Below, piece after piece: positions 16,816 to 24,737 of a DNA stretch of 40,352 nucleotides (positions are counted from its first letter, which is position 1; each line of letters begins with the position of its first letter). Origin of the DNA: an uncultured Mycoplasmatota bacterium (GTDB lineage: Bacteria > Bacillota_I > Bacilli_A > RF39 > UBA660). The notes under the pieces are model-generated. The model saw only the letters and a list, made by a program, of their open reading frames with translations, had not been told where the DNA came from and ran no database searches. A program made the position numbers and the translations under genes. The stretch covers positions 1 through 40,352 of the forward strand of contig CAOJYR010000001.1 in NCBI GenBank assembly GCA_948465965.1, written 5' to 3'.

Positions 16816-17000
16816 ATTTAAGCACTGTGGATTTGTGTCTATATTATTACAGCTTTGACTGGTTTAAGGTGACAACTACCACAGGCTTTTATTTTTATTG
16901 GTAATTAGTTAGTTAACGCATTTAGACGTTTTATATCTTACGTGAATACATAAATAGAAGTCTTGTGATAAAACATGCAGTGCATTAATAACTAAGGAGG
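16816..17000 (+). ncRNA. Candidate bridge RNA of the IS110 element
   Basis: The 5' noncoding region folds into two parts. Stem 1 pairs AAGC.CTGTGG (16820-16830) with CCACAGGCTT (16879-16888). Stem 2 pairs GTTTTAT (16928-16934) with ATAAAAC (16968-16974). Loop 1 contains TTAAGGTGAC (16864-16873), a perfect 10-nt complement of GTCACCTTAA at the right end (18299-18308). Loop 2 contains ATCTTA (16935-16940), identical to 18287-18292 in the right end. Two guide loops of this kind are the layout of IS110 bridge RNAs. It is an inference from complementarity. Confidence 0.55.
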
Positions 17001-17007
17001 TGCTTTA

Positions 17008-18168
17008 ATGTATTTTGTTGGTATTGATATTTCAAAATACAAACATGATTGTTTCATTTGTACTGAAACAGGTGAGGTAATTGATGAAAACTTATCTTTC
17101 ACAAACACCAATGAAGGATTTAATCAATTACTTAATTTATTAAAATCTTTAGATAACACAAAAGAAATAAGGATAGGTTTTGAAGCTACTGGCCATTATG
17201 GAATAAACCTTAAGCTTTTCCTTGAAAAGAATAATTATTCTTTTATGGAATTTAATCCCGCTCTCGTTAAGCAATTTATTAAAGGTCAAACTTTACGTAG
17301 AACGAAAACAGATAAAAAAGATGCTTGTCTAATTACTAAGTACCTTATGTCTGTAGATTACAAAGCCCATCCAAAACAATTTTATCATAAATTTACTTTA
17401 AAGTCTTTATCTAGAAAAAGAGAAAAACTTGTTAAACAAAGATCTTATTATTTAGTTCAAATAACTGATATTCTTGATTTAATCTTTCCTGAATACAAAC
17501 CTTTATTTAATAACGAGTTCTCTATTACATCACTTTATATTTTAGACAAATACAAAACTCCAGAAAAAATCAAGAATGTGAAAGATTATAATTCTATTAA
17601 TAAAGTTGCTAGAGGTAAATTTCCCTACACTAAATTCCTAAAAATCAAAGAATATGCAAAAAATACTATTGGTTGTTCCGATGAGTTTTTAGAATTTGAT
17701 TTAGAAAACATGTTAGAACTTTATCAGAATATAAATAATAAAATTAAAAAATATGATGATAAAATTAAATCTATTATTAAAGAACTTAATCCACCAACTC
17801 TTTCTATTAAAGGAATTGGTCCTATATCCTGTGCAGGAATAATTTCTGAATTTGGTGACATATCTAGATTCAAATCTGCTGACGCTATGGTTGCTTTCGC
17901 TGGAATTGAACCTAGCATTTCCCAATCAGGAACTGAATTGCACACAGGAAAAATGGTTAAGCATGGTTCGGGACATTTAAGATATCATCTTCTAAACGTT
18001 GCTGATTATGTTTTCATGCATGAACCTATATTTACAGAATTCTATTATAAAAAACGTAACGAGGGTAAATCTCATAGAGTTGCTTTATCTCATGTTGCAA
18101 AAAAACTCGTTAGGATTATTTACAAATTAGAATCCGAAAATATCAAATTTAAATCTAATATAAATTAA
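17008..18168 (+). CDS. IS110-family transposase (DEDD recombinase)
   Basis: A 386-aa transposase. The N-terminal RuvC-like DEDD domain shows GIDISKYKHD with the first Asp at 6, the EATGHYG glutamate near 60, and KTDKKDACLI with the last Asp pair near 101-104. The C-terminal transposase_20 domain has the helix-hairpin IKGIGPISCAGIISEFGDIS, then FAGIEPSISQSG with the catalytic serine, and KHGSGHLRYHLL. These features define IS110 recombinases, which cut and join through an RNA-guided bridge complex. GGAGGTG lies before the ATG. The gene is intact. Confidence 0.95.
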   Translation: MYFVGIDISKYKHDCFICTETGEVIDENLSFTNTNEGFNQLLNLLKSLDNTKEIRIGFEATGHYGINLKLFLEKNNYSFMEFNPALVKQFIKGQTLRRTKTDKKDACLITKYLMSVDYKAHPKQFYHKFTLKSLSRKREKLVKQRSYYLVQITDILDLIFPEYKPLFNNEFSITSLYILDKYKTPEKIKNVKDYNSINKVARGKFPYTKFLKIKEYAKNTIGCSDEFLEFDLENMLELYQNINNKIKKYDDKIKSIIKELNPPTLSIKGIGPISCAGIISEFGDISRFKSADAMVAFAGIEPSISQSGTELHTGKMVKHGSGHLRYHLLNVADYVFMHEPIFTEFYYKKRNEGKSHRVALSHVAKKLVRIIYKLESENIKFKSNIN

Positions 18169-18247
18169 TTGGTATGCTAATTTATATTTCTTATATATTG
18201 CGACTAAAAATTTAAAAACTCGATTTTTAAATCTTTTTGTCATGAAA

Positions 18248-18270
18248 CAAAAATCTTAGAAAGATTTTTG
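18248..18270 (+). terminator. Hairpin in the IS110 3' noncoding region
   Basis: A perfect 10-bp stem, CAAAAATCTT and AAGATTTTTG, with a 3-nt loop. A second hairpin (TTTAAAAA/TTTTTAAA, 18211-18231) lies just upstream. Together they probably end the transposase transcript or isolate the right end. Confidence 0.5.
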
Positions 18271-18385
18271 AAGAAAGTGGCTTGACATCTTATAGTTAGT
18301 CACCTTAATATTAGTATATAATAAATATATAGAAAATAAAAGAATTTATAAAAAATGATTTTTTAATATTTTATGAAAAAAAGTA

Positions 18386-18413
18386 TTGACATTATATTTA
18401 TTTTTAGTATAAT
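18386..18413 (+). promoter_or_regulatory. Promoter of tRNA-Gly
   Basis: TTGACA (18386-18391), 16-nt spacer, TATAAT (18408-18413), about 53 nt before the mature tRNA end. Confidence 0.8.
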
Positions 18414-18466
18414 TAAAAATGTCTACTTTATTTAGTCGGACTGAGGTTCGATTAAAATCTAAGTAT

Positions 18467-18540
18467 GCGGATGTAGTTTAATGGTAGAACCTCAGCCTTC
18501 CAAGCTGACTACGAGGGTTCGATTCCCTTCATCCGCTCCA
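18467..18540 (+). tRNA. tRNA-Gly (anticodon UCC), CCA encoded
   Basis: Full cloverleaf of 74 nt. The acceptor arm is GCGGATG/CATCCGC, the D-loop GTTTAATGGTAGAAC, the anticodon loop CTTCCAA with anticodon TCC, and the T-loop TTCGATT. The discriminator is T, and CCA is encoded. It reads the GGA and GGG codons. The 15 bases AGCTGACTACGAGGG (18503-18517) recur in inverted orientation 68 nt downstream and in two further repeat copies. Confidence 0.96.
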
Positions 18541-18630
18541 TATTTGAAATACAGAGCTTATCTAAAGATAAGTTCTTTTTTTATCCCTCGTAGTCAGCTA
18601 AAAAAAACATTATTCATACTTAGGATTATA
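18536..18630 (+). repeat. tRNA-Gly 3'-flank repeat, copy 1
   Basis: It begins at the tRNA CCA end. It contains a CTTATC-TAAA-GATAAG hairpin with a T-run (18557-18582; the tRNA terminator), then CCCTCGTAGTCAGCT (18585-18599), the exact antisense of the tRNA anticodon/T-arm region. TATTCATACTTAGGATTATA closes the unit and is shared with copy 3. Compared with copy 3, an internal stretch is missing. The rest of the gap to 18823 has no convincing gene. Confidence 0.85.
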
Positions 18631-18823
18631 ATTGATATCAGAGCATATTAAAAATCTACTGATAAGATTTTCTAATATTTTTTATTTTCTCAGTTAGTAT
18701 CATTAATATCTATTCATAGACAAGCATCGTGGTATTACTCCCACCACACAAAAATACTCTTTAGGAATGTTAAGTCTTAATTATGGCAACAACATCAATT
18801 TGGAGTATTAAAAATAATTAAAA

Positions 18824-18861
18824 AAACTACTATATATGACTTTATATCATCTTGGTAGTTT
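18824..18861 (-). terminator. Terminator of the frameshifted cassette gene
   Basis: Minus strand: AAACTAC (18855-18861) pairs with GTAGTTT (18824-18830), followed by more T residues, just after the stop at 18867. Confidence 0.5.
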
Positions 18862-18866
18862 CTTGC

Positions 18867-19885
18867 TTATCTTCTTCTAGGATTATAACCCGAATAAAAT
18901 GATTGACCATCTAGTCCATCATAATCTGGATTAATTGATTGAAGAACTGGTCTAATTTTTAACATAAAAGAATCTTTCATTTGTTCTGAAGCTCTAATTT
19001 GATATTCTTGATCATTCCCTCTGTTCATTGCTGAAAAAATTGAAATAAAGGCTACAGTATCTCTTGCATTACCATAAACTCCATCAAGAGAAACATTACT
19101 ATCTTCAATATTTTGCGTATTTGATTTAAAACCATTAGCAGCAAAACGCATAAATGAATTTATAAATTCTGTTGCTCCCAATGTTTTCATTTGGCGTACC
19201 ATATCAACAAAATTCATTCCATAATCCATATCTACTTTAAGTAGCTTGCTAAATATAGCAACTAAATTATTTTCACTTAAATCTCCATAATTAACTCCAC
19301 GACCGGAATAATAACTTGCACTATCGTCCAAACCACTTGTTAATAAAATATGCCTAGCTAAATCTCTAGCATTTACATTATTTTTAATAAATGATACTAC
19401 TCCCGGACCATTTAATTTATATACTAAAGACATAAAATCACTAGCAACAGTAACAATTTCTGATTTTGTTGTTTTATTATAAAATTCTTTTATGGCTGAA
19501 TAAATTGATAATATTTCTCCTTCACTCATATCATTTATTAATCTATCACTGGTTAACAAATTTAAAATATAATCACTTAGATCCCCATCTGCAAGCAATT
19601 CTTTTATACTAGATTTAAAGTAGTCTGATAAATATTTTGAGTGTATAAATTTTTTGCTCCTTGTGAATAATGATAAACTATGGTTCTTCCCCAGTCACGT
19701 GAAAGAAATGTTTTGATAAAATCAACACCACAATCTTTTACACCATAATAATCGCTTTTAGCAGAATGACCAATTAATTTTTTGTGAGTCTCAATTAATT
19801 CTTCTTCACTCATCATTGAATCTATTCTTGATTCAATTTCTCTGTAAGCGTCCATACTTATTTCTGTATGATTTACGTTTTCCAT
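18867..19885 (-). pseudogene. Uncharacterised soluble protein split by a frameshift
   Basis: Two reading frames (19604-19885, 93 aa, and 18867-19598, TTG-started) join into one protein of about 339 aa if a -1 shift is placed in the A6 run of GGAGCAAAAAATTT (about 19650). The second frame is open upstream of its TTG and reads HSKYLSDYFKSSIKELLADG across the junction. The product is helical and acidic, with no membrane segment and no family I recognise. There is a good GGGGGAT ribosome site at 19885 and a promoter upstream. It is either a recent pseudogene or a homopolymer sequencing error. Programmed slippage is less likely. Confidence 0.7.
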
Positions 19886-19912
19886 TTAAAATCCCCCTTC
19901 ATATATGGCTAG

Positions 19913-19941
19913 ATTATACCATATTTCAGTAAAACTGGCAA
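19913..19941 (-). promoter_or_regulatory. Promoter of the frameshifted cassette gene
   Basis: Minus strand: TTGCCA (19936-19941), 17-nt spacer, TATAAT (19913-19918). Confidence 0.7.
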
Positions 19942-20055
19942 GTTTACACTAACATAACATTGGATCGTAATACTTTTTATATCTATTATAATTTCAGTAT
20001 CAGTTAATTTAATCATCCTTTAACCTTAATCTTTCGCATACGTGTGTCGGTAAGA

Positions 20056-20168
20056 CTCCATATTTGAAATACAGAGCTTATCTAAAGATAAGTTTTTTTA
20101 TCCCTCGTAGTCAGCTAAAAAAACAATACTTAACTGCTTTCTACTACACATTACTTTTATAATATCAT
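20056..20168 (+). repeat. tRNA-Gly 3'-flank repeat, copy 2 (no tRNA attached)
   Basis: It starts CTCCATATTTGAAATACAG exactly like the tRNA 3' end and flank, keeps the CTTATC/GATAAG hairpin with T-run, and has the antisense 15-mer CCCTCGTAGTCAGCT at 20102-20116. It continues TAACTGCTTTCTACTACACA, shared with copy 3. On the minus strand, an orphan 45-codon frame (20098-20235; MKRKIHILFQGLLEKF...) ends inside the repeat with the 15-mer read as ADYEG. It looks like the tail of a lost gene. The remaining sequence to 20300 shows no other gene. Confidence 0.85.
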
Positions 20169-20299
20169 CATCCAAAATATCAGGATAAAATTTCTCTAAT
20201 AATCCCTGAAATAGAATATGTATTTTCCTTTTCATTTTTCCATCTAAATATGAAATAATTTCATACTCATTTTTATATTTATTTTATAATACAAAACAA

Positions 20300-20327
20300 A
20301 AAGATGATTTCAATCCTTATCATCTTT
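20300..20327 (-). terminator. Terminator of the SDR operon
   Basis: Minus strand: AAAGATGAT (20319-20327) pairs with ATCATCTTT (20300-20308), followed by T-rich sequence. Confidence 0.65.
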
Positions 20328-21010
20328 TAATTATTAATATTTTTAATTCCAACTTCTGGTATCACAACATCAGAAGGAGTATCAATAATAAATTGTATTA
20401 ATCTTGCAACTTCTTTTGTATCAACACCATTATCCATATTTTTTTGAATATTCATTTTATTAAACATATTCGTTTTCATCATACCAGGCATAACATTAGA
20501 AACTCTAATTCCATATTTAGCCACCTCATCTGCTAAAGATTTAGAAAAACCTGTTACACCCCATTTTGTAGCATTGTAAACAACTCTTTCAGCCTTATGA
20601 TTTATACCAGCTTGTGAATTAATATTTATAATTAAACCATCCTTATTTTGCTTCATGGTTGGAATTACTGCTTTAGTGCAATTTATAACTCCAAGTAAAT
20701 TAACATCAACTACTGAACTAATTCTTTCACTATCATTGGTATCTAATTCTTCTTGGATCCATAATCCAGCATTATTAATTAGCACATCGATTTTTCCAAA
20801 TTTCTCAATAGTTTCATTAATACTTTTTTCTACTAAAGAATAGTTACTTACATCACAAACTTTATAATTACAATTATTGCTATTTGCAACATTTATCAAT
20901 TTTTATTCATTTGTAGCTAAAATTATTACATTATTTTCCTTTGATAATGTTTCAGCCAAAGTTTTGCCTAAACCATCACTTCCACCTGTTATTACAATTA
21001 CTTTTTTCAT
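20327..21010 (-). pseudogene. Short-chain dehydrogenase/reductase with an in-frame nonsense codon
   Basis: A 227-codon SDR frame from ATG 21008-21010. It has the NAD(P)-binding TGGSDGLGK motif (about 8-16), the structural NNAG, catalytic YNATK, and PGMMKT. Codon 36 is TAA (20903-20905; ...LATNE-stop-KLINVAN), with no change of frame on either side. A TTG just after the stop could start a 190-aa product, but that would lack the glycine-rich nucleotide loop, so the enzyme is probably inactive. It lies 25 bp downstream of an intact SDR paralogue, which suggests tandem duplication and recent loss. Confidence 0.8.
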
Positions 21011-21035
21011 ATTCCTCTTTCTCCTTTATTTCTTC

Positions 21036-21752
21036 TTAATAATTCTTTATATGTCTTACTTCAATACTTGGAATAGTTATTTCATGTGGTAAATCAAATA
21101 CATATTTTACAGTTTCAGCAACATCTTCTGGCATTAATCCTGTAGCCATTACTTCTTTTGGTAATTCATTATTTGCCCTCTTATAAAAATCAGTTTGAAT
21201 TAATCCAGGACATACATCAGTTATCTTAATATTATTCCTTGCTAAATCATCTTGTATTGCTTTTCTAAAGGCATTTGTACTATGCTTGATAGCATTATAA
21301 ATTGGAAATGGTGGTTCACACATAACACCACTTTGTGAATTAATATTTATTATTTGACCATAACCCTGTTTTTTCATAATAGGAAAAATACTTTTTATCA
21401 TAGCAATAGTTCCAAATATATTTGTATCAATAACCTCTTTTATTCTATCCAAAGTATTCATTTCATCAAATATAGGTTGTTCCAATTTTGACATATCTCC
21501 AGAAATCCACATATCTGCACAATTAATTAAACAATCAATTTTATCATACTGATTACTTATTTGACCTATTATATTGTTAACTTCATTAACATCTGTTAAA
21601 TCACAAGTAAACGACCTCGAATTTAACTTATTAGCAGTTTTTTCTAGACCTTTTTCATCGATATCAATCAAGATTAAATTTTCACCTTTCAATTTTTCGG
21701 CAACTGCTTTACCAACTCCATTTGCAGCTCCCGTAATAATTACGTTTCTCAT
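21036..21752 (-). CDS. Short-chain dehydrogenase/reductase
   Basis: A 238-aa classical SDR oxidoreductase. The Rossmann glycine motif is TGAANGVGK (about 7-15). An acidic LIDID ends beta-2, suggesting NAD(H) preference. The usual NNAG is NCAD here. The active-site Ser is in NINSQSG and the YNAIK dyad lies near 149-153, followed by PGLIQTDF. The substrate is unknown. Its start overlaps the stop of the upstream HEPN-like gene by 4 bp (ATGA type), which indicates translational coupling. The broken SDR follows. Confidence 0.88.
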   Translation of the reverse strand: MRNVIITGAANGVGKAVAEKLKGENLILIDIDEKGLEKTANKLNSRSFTCDLTDVNEVNNIIGQISNQYDKIDCLINCADMWISGDMSKLEQPIFDEMNTLDRIKEVIDTNIFGTIAMIKSIFPIMKKQGYGQIININSQSGVMCEPPFPIYNAIKHSTNAFRKAIQDDLARNNIKITDVCPGLIQTDFYKRANNELPKEVMATGLMPEDVAETVKYVFDLPHEITIPSIEVRHIKNY

Positions 21753-22720
21753 TTCTTTTCCTCCTTAATTTCGTTTCTATAAAACACATCATATATAGAA
21801 TAAGATATTTTTTTACCATTAAATACAATTGATGTTTTTGAATTTAGAGTTTCCTCACTATTATTCCCACCTAACATAAACTGTTCAAGAAATAATCTGT
21901 TTATATTATCTAATATGTTATGTATATCCCTTACTAACATAATTCCAGAATTAAGATGATCAAAAAATATGTCACCACTAATAACACTTAAAAATGGTTT
22001 TTTCTTTCCATATCCCTTTGGAGTTTCATTAGGAAATAAAATATCAAATGGATTAAGCTTCCTATCTTTTATAGCCATACCTATAGCCCTTCTAGCTACT
22101 TCACATTTATTAATATCAATTAAAGTACAATTAGCTTGAAGCTCTCCATTATCGGTTATATTTATCACTTCAATATTTGATGAAAAATTGCAATAGCGTA
22201 TACATTCCTTTCCGGTATTATCATATTTACCATTAGTAAAATGAATTATTCTATTTCTTAACATATATATTTGCCAATATAAACCTATTTCATTCCTAGT
22301 AGGAAAAAAGTTATTAACCTTTTTATCACCCAAATATTGACAAAGGACATCTTTTTGCTGAGGTTCAATTAATGTATAGAAAGAGGATATGAATGAATCA
22401 AAATAATATATAGCTTCCTCTAATATATGATTAGAAAATATTGCTATATTTTTTTGGTTTATTAAATCATTATATATACTCAATCCATCTAATAAATTAT
22501 TTAAATACTTATCCGCAAAAAATAATACTTTATTTTCTTTGTAAGAAAACTCCTCCCATACATTATTTATATCATATCTTACTCTCTGTTCCTCTCCAAT
22601 GGGATTTTCTCGAATGATCTTATTCATTTTAGGTATAAACATTATGTGAGTTTGCTGCCACAGCAGTGTATTTGCTGCTATTATTTTTTTTAGTTTTACC
22701 CTAAAATCATTATATGTCAT
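21749..22720 (-). CDS. HEPN-like protein (putative RNase), uncharacterised
   Basis: A 323-aa mostly helical protein that I do not recognise as a named family. The segment MLRNRIIHFTNGKY contains R155-N156-x3-H160, which fits the R(N)x4-6H motif of HEPN ribonucleases found in toxins and abortive-infection systems. A preceding helix with DSFISSFYTLI and the motif in the middle of the protein fit that fold. The start is ATG 22720 (TTG 22723 is also possible). A TATAAT lies about 35 bp upstream. It is coupled by a 4-bp overlap to an SDR gene, in a cassette bounded by repeat copies 2 and 3. The HEPN call is an inference from one motif. Confidence 0.5.
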   Translation of the reverse strand: MTYNDFRVKLKKIIAANTLLWQQTHIMFIPKMNKIIRENPIGEEQRVRYDINNVWEEFSYKENKVLFFADKYLNNLLDGLSIYNDLINQKNIAIFSNHILEEAIYYFDSFISSFYTLIEPQQKDVLCQYLGDKKVNNFFPTRNEIGLYWQIYMLRNRIIHFTNGKYDNTGKECIRYCNFSSNIEVINITDNGELQANCTLIDINKCEVARRAIGMAIKDRKLNPFDILFPNETPKGYGKKKPFLSVISGDIFFDHLNSGIMLVRDIHNILDNINRLFLEQFMLGGNNSEETLNSKTSIVFNGKKISYSIYDVFYRNEIKEEKK

Positions 22721-22899
22721 CAATTTCCACTTCTTTTCCCTAAAATAAATATCAATTTACTATATTATACTACAAACACTAAAATTTTTATATACTACCA
22801 TTGGTTTATAATATTTCTTATATCAAACTATTGCTATTTTCTCAATGGCATAATAACATCGTTATAGAAAAGGAGTTAGCAACTTCCAATTAATTTGCC

Positions 22900-23027
22900 C
22901 CATATTTGAAATACAGAGTTTATCTAAAGATAAGTTCTTTTTTTCTCTCGTAGTCAGCTTGAAAAACACAATACTTAACTACTTTCTACTACACATTATT
23001 TTTATAATATTCATACTTAGGATTATA
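22900..23027 (+). repeat. tRNA-Gly 3'-flank repeat, copy 3 (longest)
   Basis: CCATATTTGAAATACAGAG, the TATC/GATAAG hairpin with T-run, then CTCGTAGTCAGCTTG (22947-22961), antisense to the tRNA and reaching two bases further than in the other copies. It continues with the segment shared with copy 2 (CTTTCTACTACACATTA) and the segment shared with copy 1 (TTCATACTTAGGATTATA). It is therefore the fullest version of the unit. It ends at the stop of the phosphoesterase gene. Upstream, 22724-22899 holds a promoter-like TATAAT and nothing else clear. Confidence 0.85.
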
Positions 23028-23028
23028 T

Positions 23029-23922
23029 TTACATTTTCATTTCACTATTAAAGAACTTAGCAATCGCTTCACTACCTTCTATAATTTCCCTACCAACATA
23101 AATTAAATTATTTGCTCCAACACAATATTTCCATCTCACTAACGTAATTCTTCCATACCTGATTTCTAAGCAAGTGATTCCATTAGGATGTATACAAGAA
23201 CCATCATTAAAATATAACCCCTGACCTACTTTAGGAAAAATTGGACGATGTGTATGTCCTGCAATAAGTATTTTGTTATTTTTAATACTCCACTTCTTCA
23301 TCCTCTTTTCAACCTTATTAGAAACTCTATAATTCTTTGCTGCACTCGTAGGGTCTTTAATACCAACATGTTCAAAAAATTTCCAAACATACCTTACTAA
23401 AAAACGAGAAAACAACCATAAATCATTATTTAGTAAATCAATCTGATGACCATGAATCATAAAGATATCATAATCTTTATAATTTAAAATTAAAGATTCA
23501 TAGACTACTAAATTATTAAGTAAATCCTCTTCCTTTTTAGTTATTCCATCATAATACTTATAAAAATATCTCCTTAGAATTTCTTCCTTCTTTTTACACT
23601 TATCATGATTTCCATAGATCATAATCAGCCTATCTTTCTCATTAAATTTTTTTAACAACATAAAAGTATCCAAATGTTCCCTGACAATATCCCCATAGTT
23701 TTTAACTTCCCACATTTCATCACCATCACCAAGTTCAATATAAGTAAATCCCTCTTTATAATAATGATTTAAAGCAGCCTCAAAAATATTCTTATTATTT
23801 ATAAAATTATCGTAATTATTTCCATTTCCTCGATGACAGTCACTCATAATAACAAACTTATCATTATTGTCAATAACCACTCTTTTTGAATTCTCAAAAA
23901 TCCTATTTAATCTTTTACTCAT
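23029..23922 (-). CDS. Calcineurin-like metallophosphoesterase
   Basis: A 297-aa metal-dependent phosphoesterase. Metal and catalytic motifs in order: MSDCHRG (about 27-33), GDGDEMW, YGNHDK, MIHGHQ and AGHTHRP (about 220). The W/F-rich segment LWLFSRFLVRYVWKFFEHVG between the last two could be membrane-associated. The overall plan resembles LpxH/UDP-diacylglucosamine-type hydrolases, but the organism type makes lipid A metabolism unlikely. Its ATG overlaps the stop of a 37-aa membrane ORF by 4 bp, so the two are coupled. Repeat copy 3 abuts its stop. Confidence 0.87.
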   Translation of the reverse strand: MSKRLNRIFENSKRVVIDNNDKFVIMSDCHRGNGNNYDNFINNKNIFEAALNHYYKEGFTYIELGDGDEMWEVKNYGDIVREHLDTFMLLKKFNEKDRLIMIYGNHDKCKKKEEILRRYFYKYYDGITKKEEDLLNNLVVYESLILNYKDYDIFMIHGHQIDLLNNDLWLFSRFLVRYVWKFFEHVGIKDPTSAAKNYRVSNKVEKRMKKWSIKNNKILIAGHTHRPIFPKVGQGLYFNDGSCIHPNGITCLEIRYGRITLVRWKYCVGANNLIYVGREIIEGSEAIAKFFNSEMKM

Positions 23923-24032
23923 AGTACTATCTCCTTACATGGATTTGGAAATATTTTTAGTAAAAGCACATTAGAAAACAACCTAATAAGAATAAAAATG
24001 AAATAGGTAAGTCCAAAAAATAATATTATCAT
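23919..24032 (-). CDS. Small membrane protein (37 aa) coupled to the phosphoesterase
   Basis: A 38-codon ORF from ATG 24030-24032 to TGA 23919-23921. The TGA overlaps the phosphoesterase ATG (ATGA). The product starts MIILFFGLTYFIFILIRLF, a single membrane span, then NVLLLKIFPNPCKEIVL. AAGGA lies about 10 nt upstream. An inverted repeat (arms 24039-24053 and 24079-24091, ACTATCCTT/AAGGATAGT) overlaps that ribosome site and could hide it or act as an operator. It may anchor or regulate the phosphoesterase. No homologue is known to me. Confidence 0.6.
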   Translation of the reverse strand: MIILFFGLTYFIFILIRLFSNVLLLKIFPNPCKEIVL

Positions 24033-24173
24033 ATGATCACTATCCTTCTATTCATATAATATGTTTTACTTAAAAATAGAATAAGGATAGTCACTAAAAA
24101 AGAAAAATAGAATGAACATTATTTTCTATTCTATTTCCACAAATTTAAAAAAATATAATTATAAAAATAAAAA

Positions 24174-24197
24174 AGATGACAGCAACTAAAATCATCT
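24174..24197 (-). terminator. Terminator of the DUF5680 gene
   Basis: Minus strand: AGATGA (24192-24197, including the TGA stop) pairs with TCATCT (24174-24179), then TTTTT. Confidence 0.65.
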
Positions 24198-24671
24198 CTT
24201 AATTATTCCACCATGACATTTAAGTACATATACTTTTTCATGATCTTTGTATATAGTTTCTAAACCTTCAAAATAGTTTAAGTCCCCTGTTATATCAAAA
24301 GTATATTTATACTCTCCATTTATATATTCTTTTGGTCCCCTAACCGGAAGAATATCATCTTCACCAACCTTCATTAATGCTGGTCTTAAAGCACGATCAA
24401 CAGCTTCCTCACTTAAGGTTTCATCCAACGTAACGCCATAGTAATTCATACCCCAAATAGGTGTATCTTCTGTTAAATAAACAACCTCTTCTCCCATAAA
24501 TTTAGTTCCACCAAAATAAGTATCATGATAAAGCATAGAATCTCCTACATACTCATAATCATGAGAACCCTTTCTACTAGAAACACACTTTTTCACGTTT
24601 TCATTAGCATAGGTTTGCTTTTTTGCCTCAATCAAAAAGTTATATAAATCATCAAGATCTTGATCCCTCAT
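24192..24671 (-). CDS. DUF5680 domain protein
   Basis: A 159-aa protein matching the DUF5680 pattern: AKKQTYA near 18, SSRKGSHDYEY, YHDTYFGGTKFMGEEVVY, WGMNYYGV, and RGP.EY. This domain also occurs as the C-terminal part of XRE-type regulators. Here it stands alone with no DNA-binding segment. It may sense a small molecule, but the function is not established. It is flanked by two phosphoesterase genes and has its own terminator. Confidence 0.75.
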   Translation of the reverse strand: MRDQDLDDLYNFLIEAKKQTYANENVKKCVSSRKGSHDYEYVGDSMLYHDTYFGGTKFMGEEVVYLTEDTPIWGMNYYGVTLDETLSEEAVDRALRPALMKVGEDDILPVRGPKEYINGEYKYTFDITGDLNYFEGLETIYKDHEKVYVLKCHGGIIKR

Positions 24672-24737
24672 TTATCTCACTCCCATCATTTTACAAATAC
24701 AATTATACCATATTATAAAAAATAGAAGATTTTTCAT

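Larger units (their letters stand above)
16804..18298 (+). mobile_element. IS110-family insertion sequence (boundaries approximate)
   Basis: One DEDD transposase gene is flanked by about 200 bp of structured 5' noncoding DNA and about 130 bp of 3' noncoding DNA, with no terminal inverted repeats, as expected for IS110. The right end holds a TTGACA (18282-18287) and the left end a TATAAT (16810-16815). Joining the ends in a circle would bring them to promoter spacing. I set the ends where that spacing is 17 nt, so they are estimates. The element lies between the HAD gene and tRNA-Gly. Confidence 0.7.

Noticed and set aside
18436..18460. A second tRNA just before tRNA-Gly (GAGGTTCGATTA looks like a T-arm)
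   Set aside because: No acceptor, D or anticodon arm can be formed; at most a fragment.
18630..18823. A protein-coding remnant between repeat copy 1 and the cassette terminator
   Set aside because: A short plus-strand stretch (KHRGITPTTQKYSLG) looks protein-like, but there is no start, ribosome site or second supporting segment.
19604..19660. Programmed -1 frameshifting in the split cassette gene
   Set aside because: The A6 run could slip, but I see no stimulatory hairpin or internal Shine-Dalgarno. A homopolymer indel is simpler.
18536..23027. CRISPR array
   Set aside because: The three repeats are kilobases apart with genes between them and derive from the tRNA flank; there are no regular spacers or cas genes.
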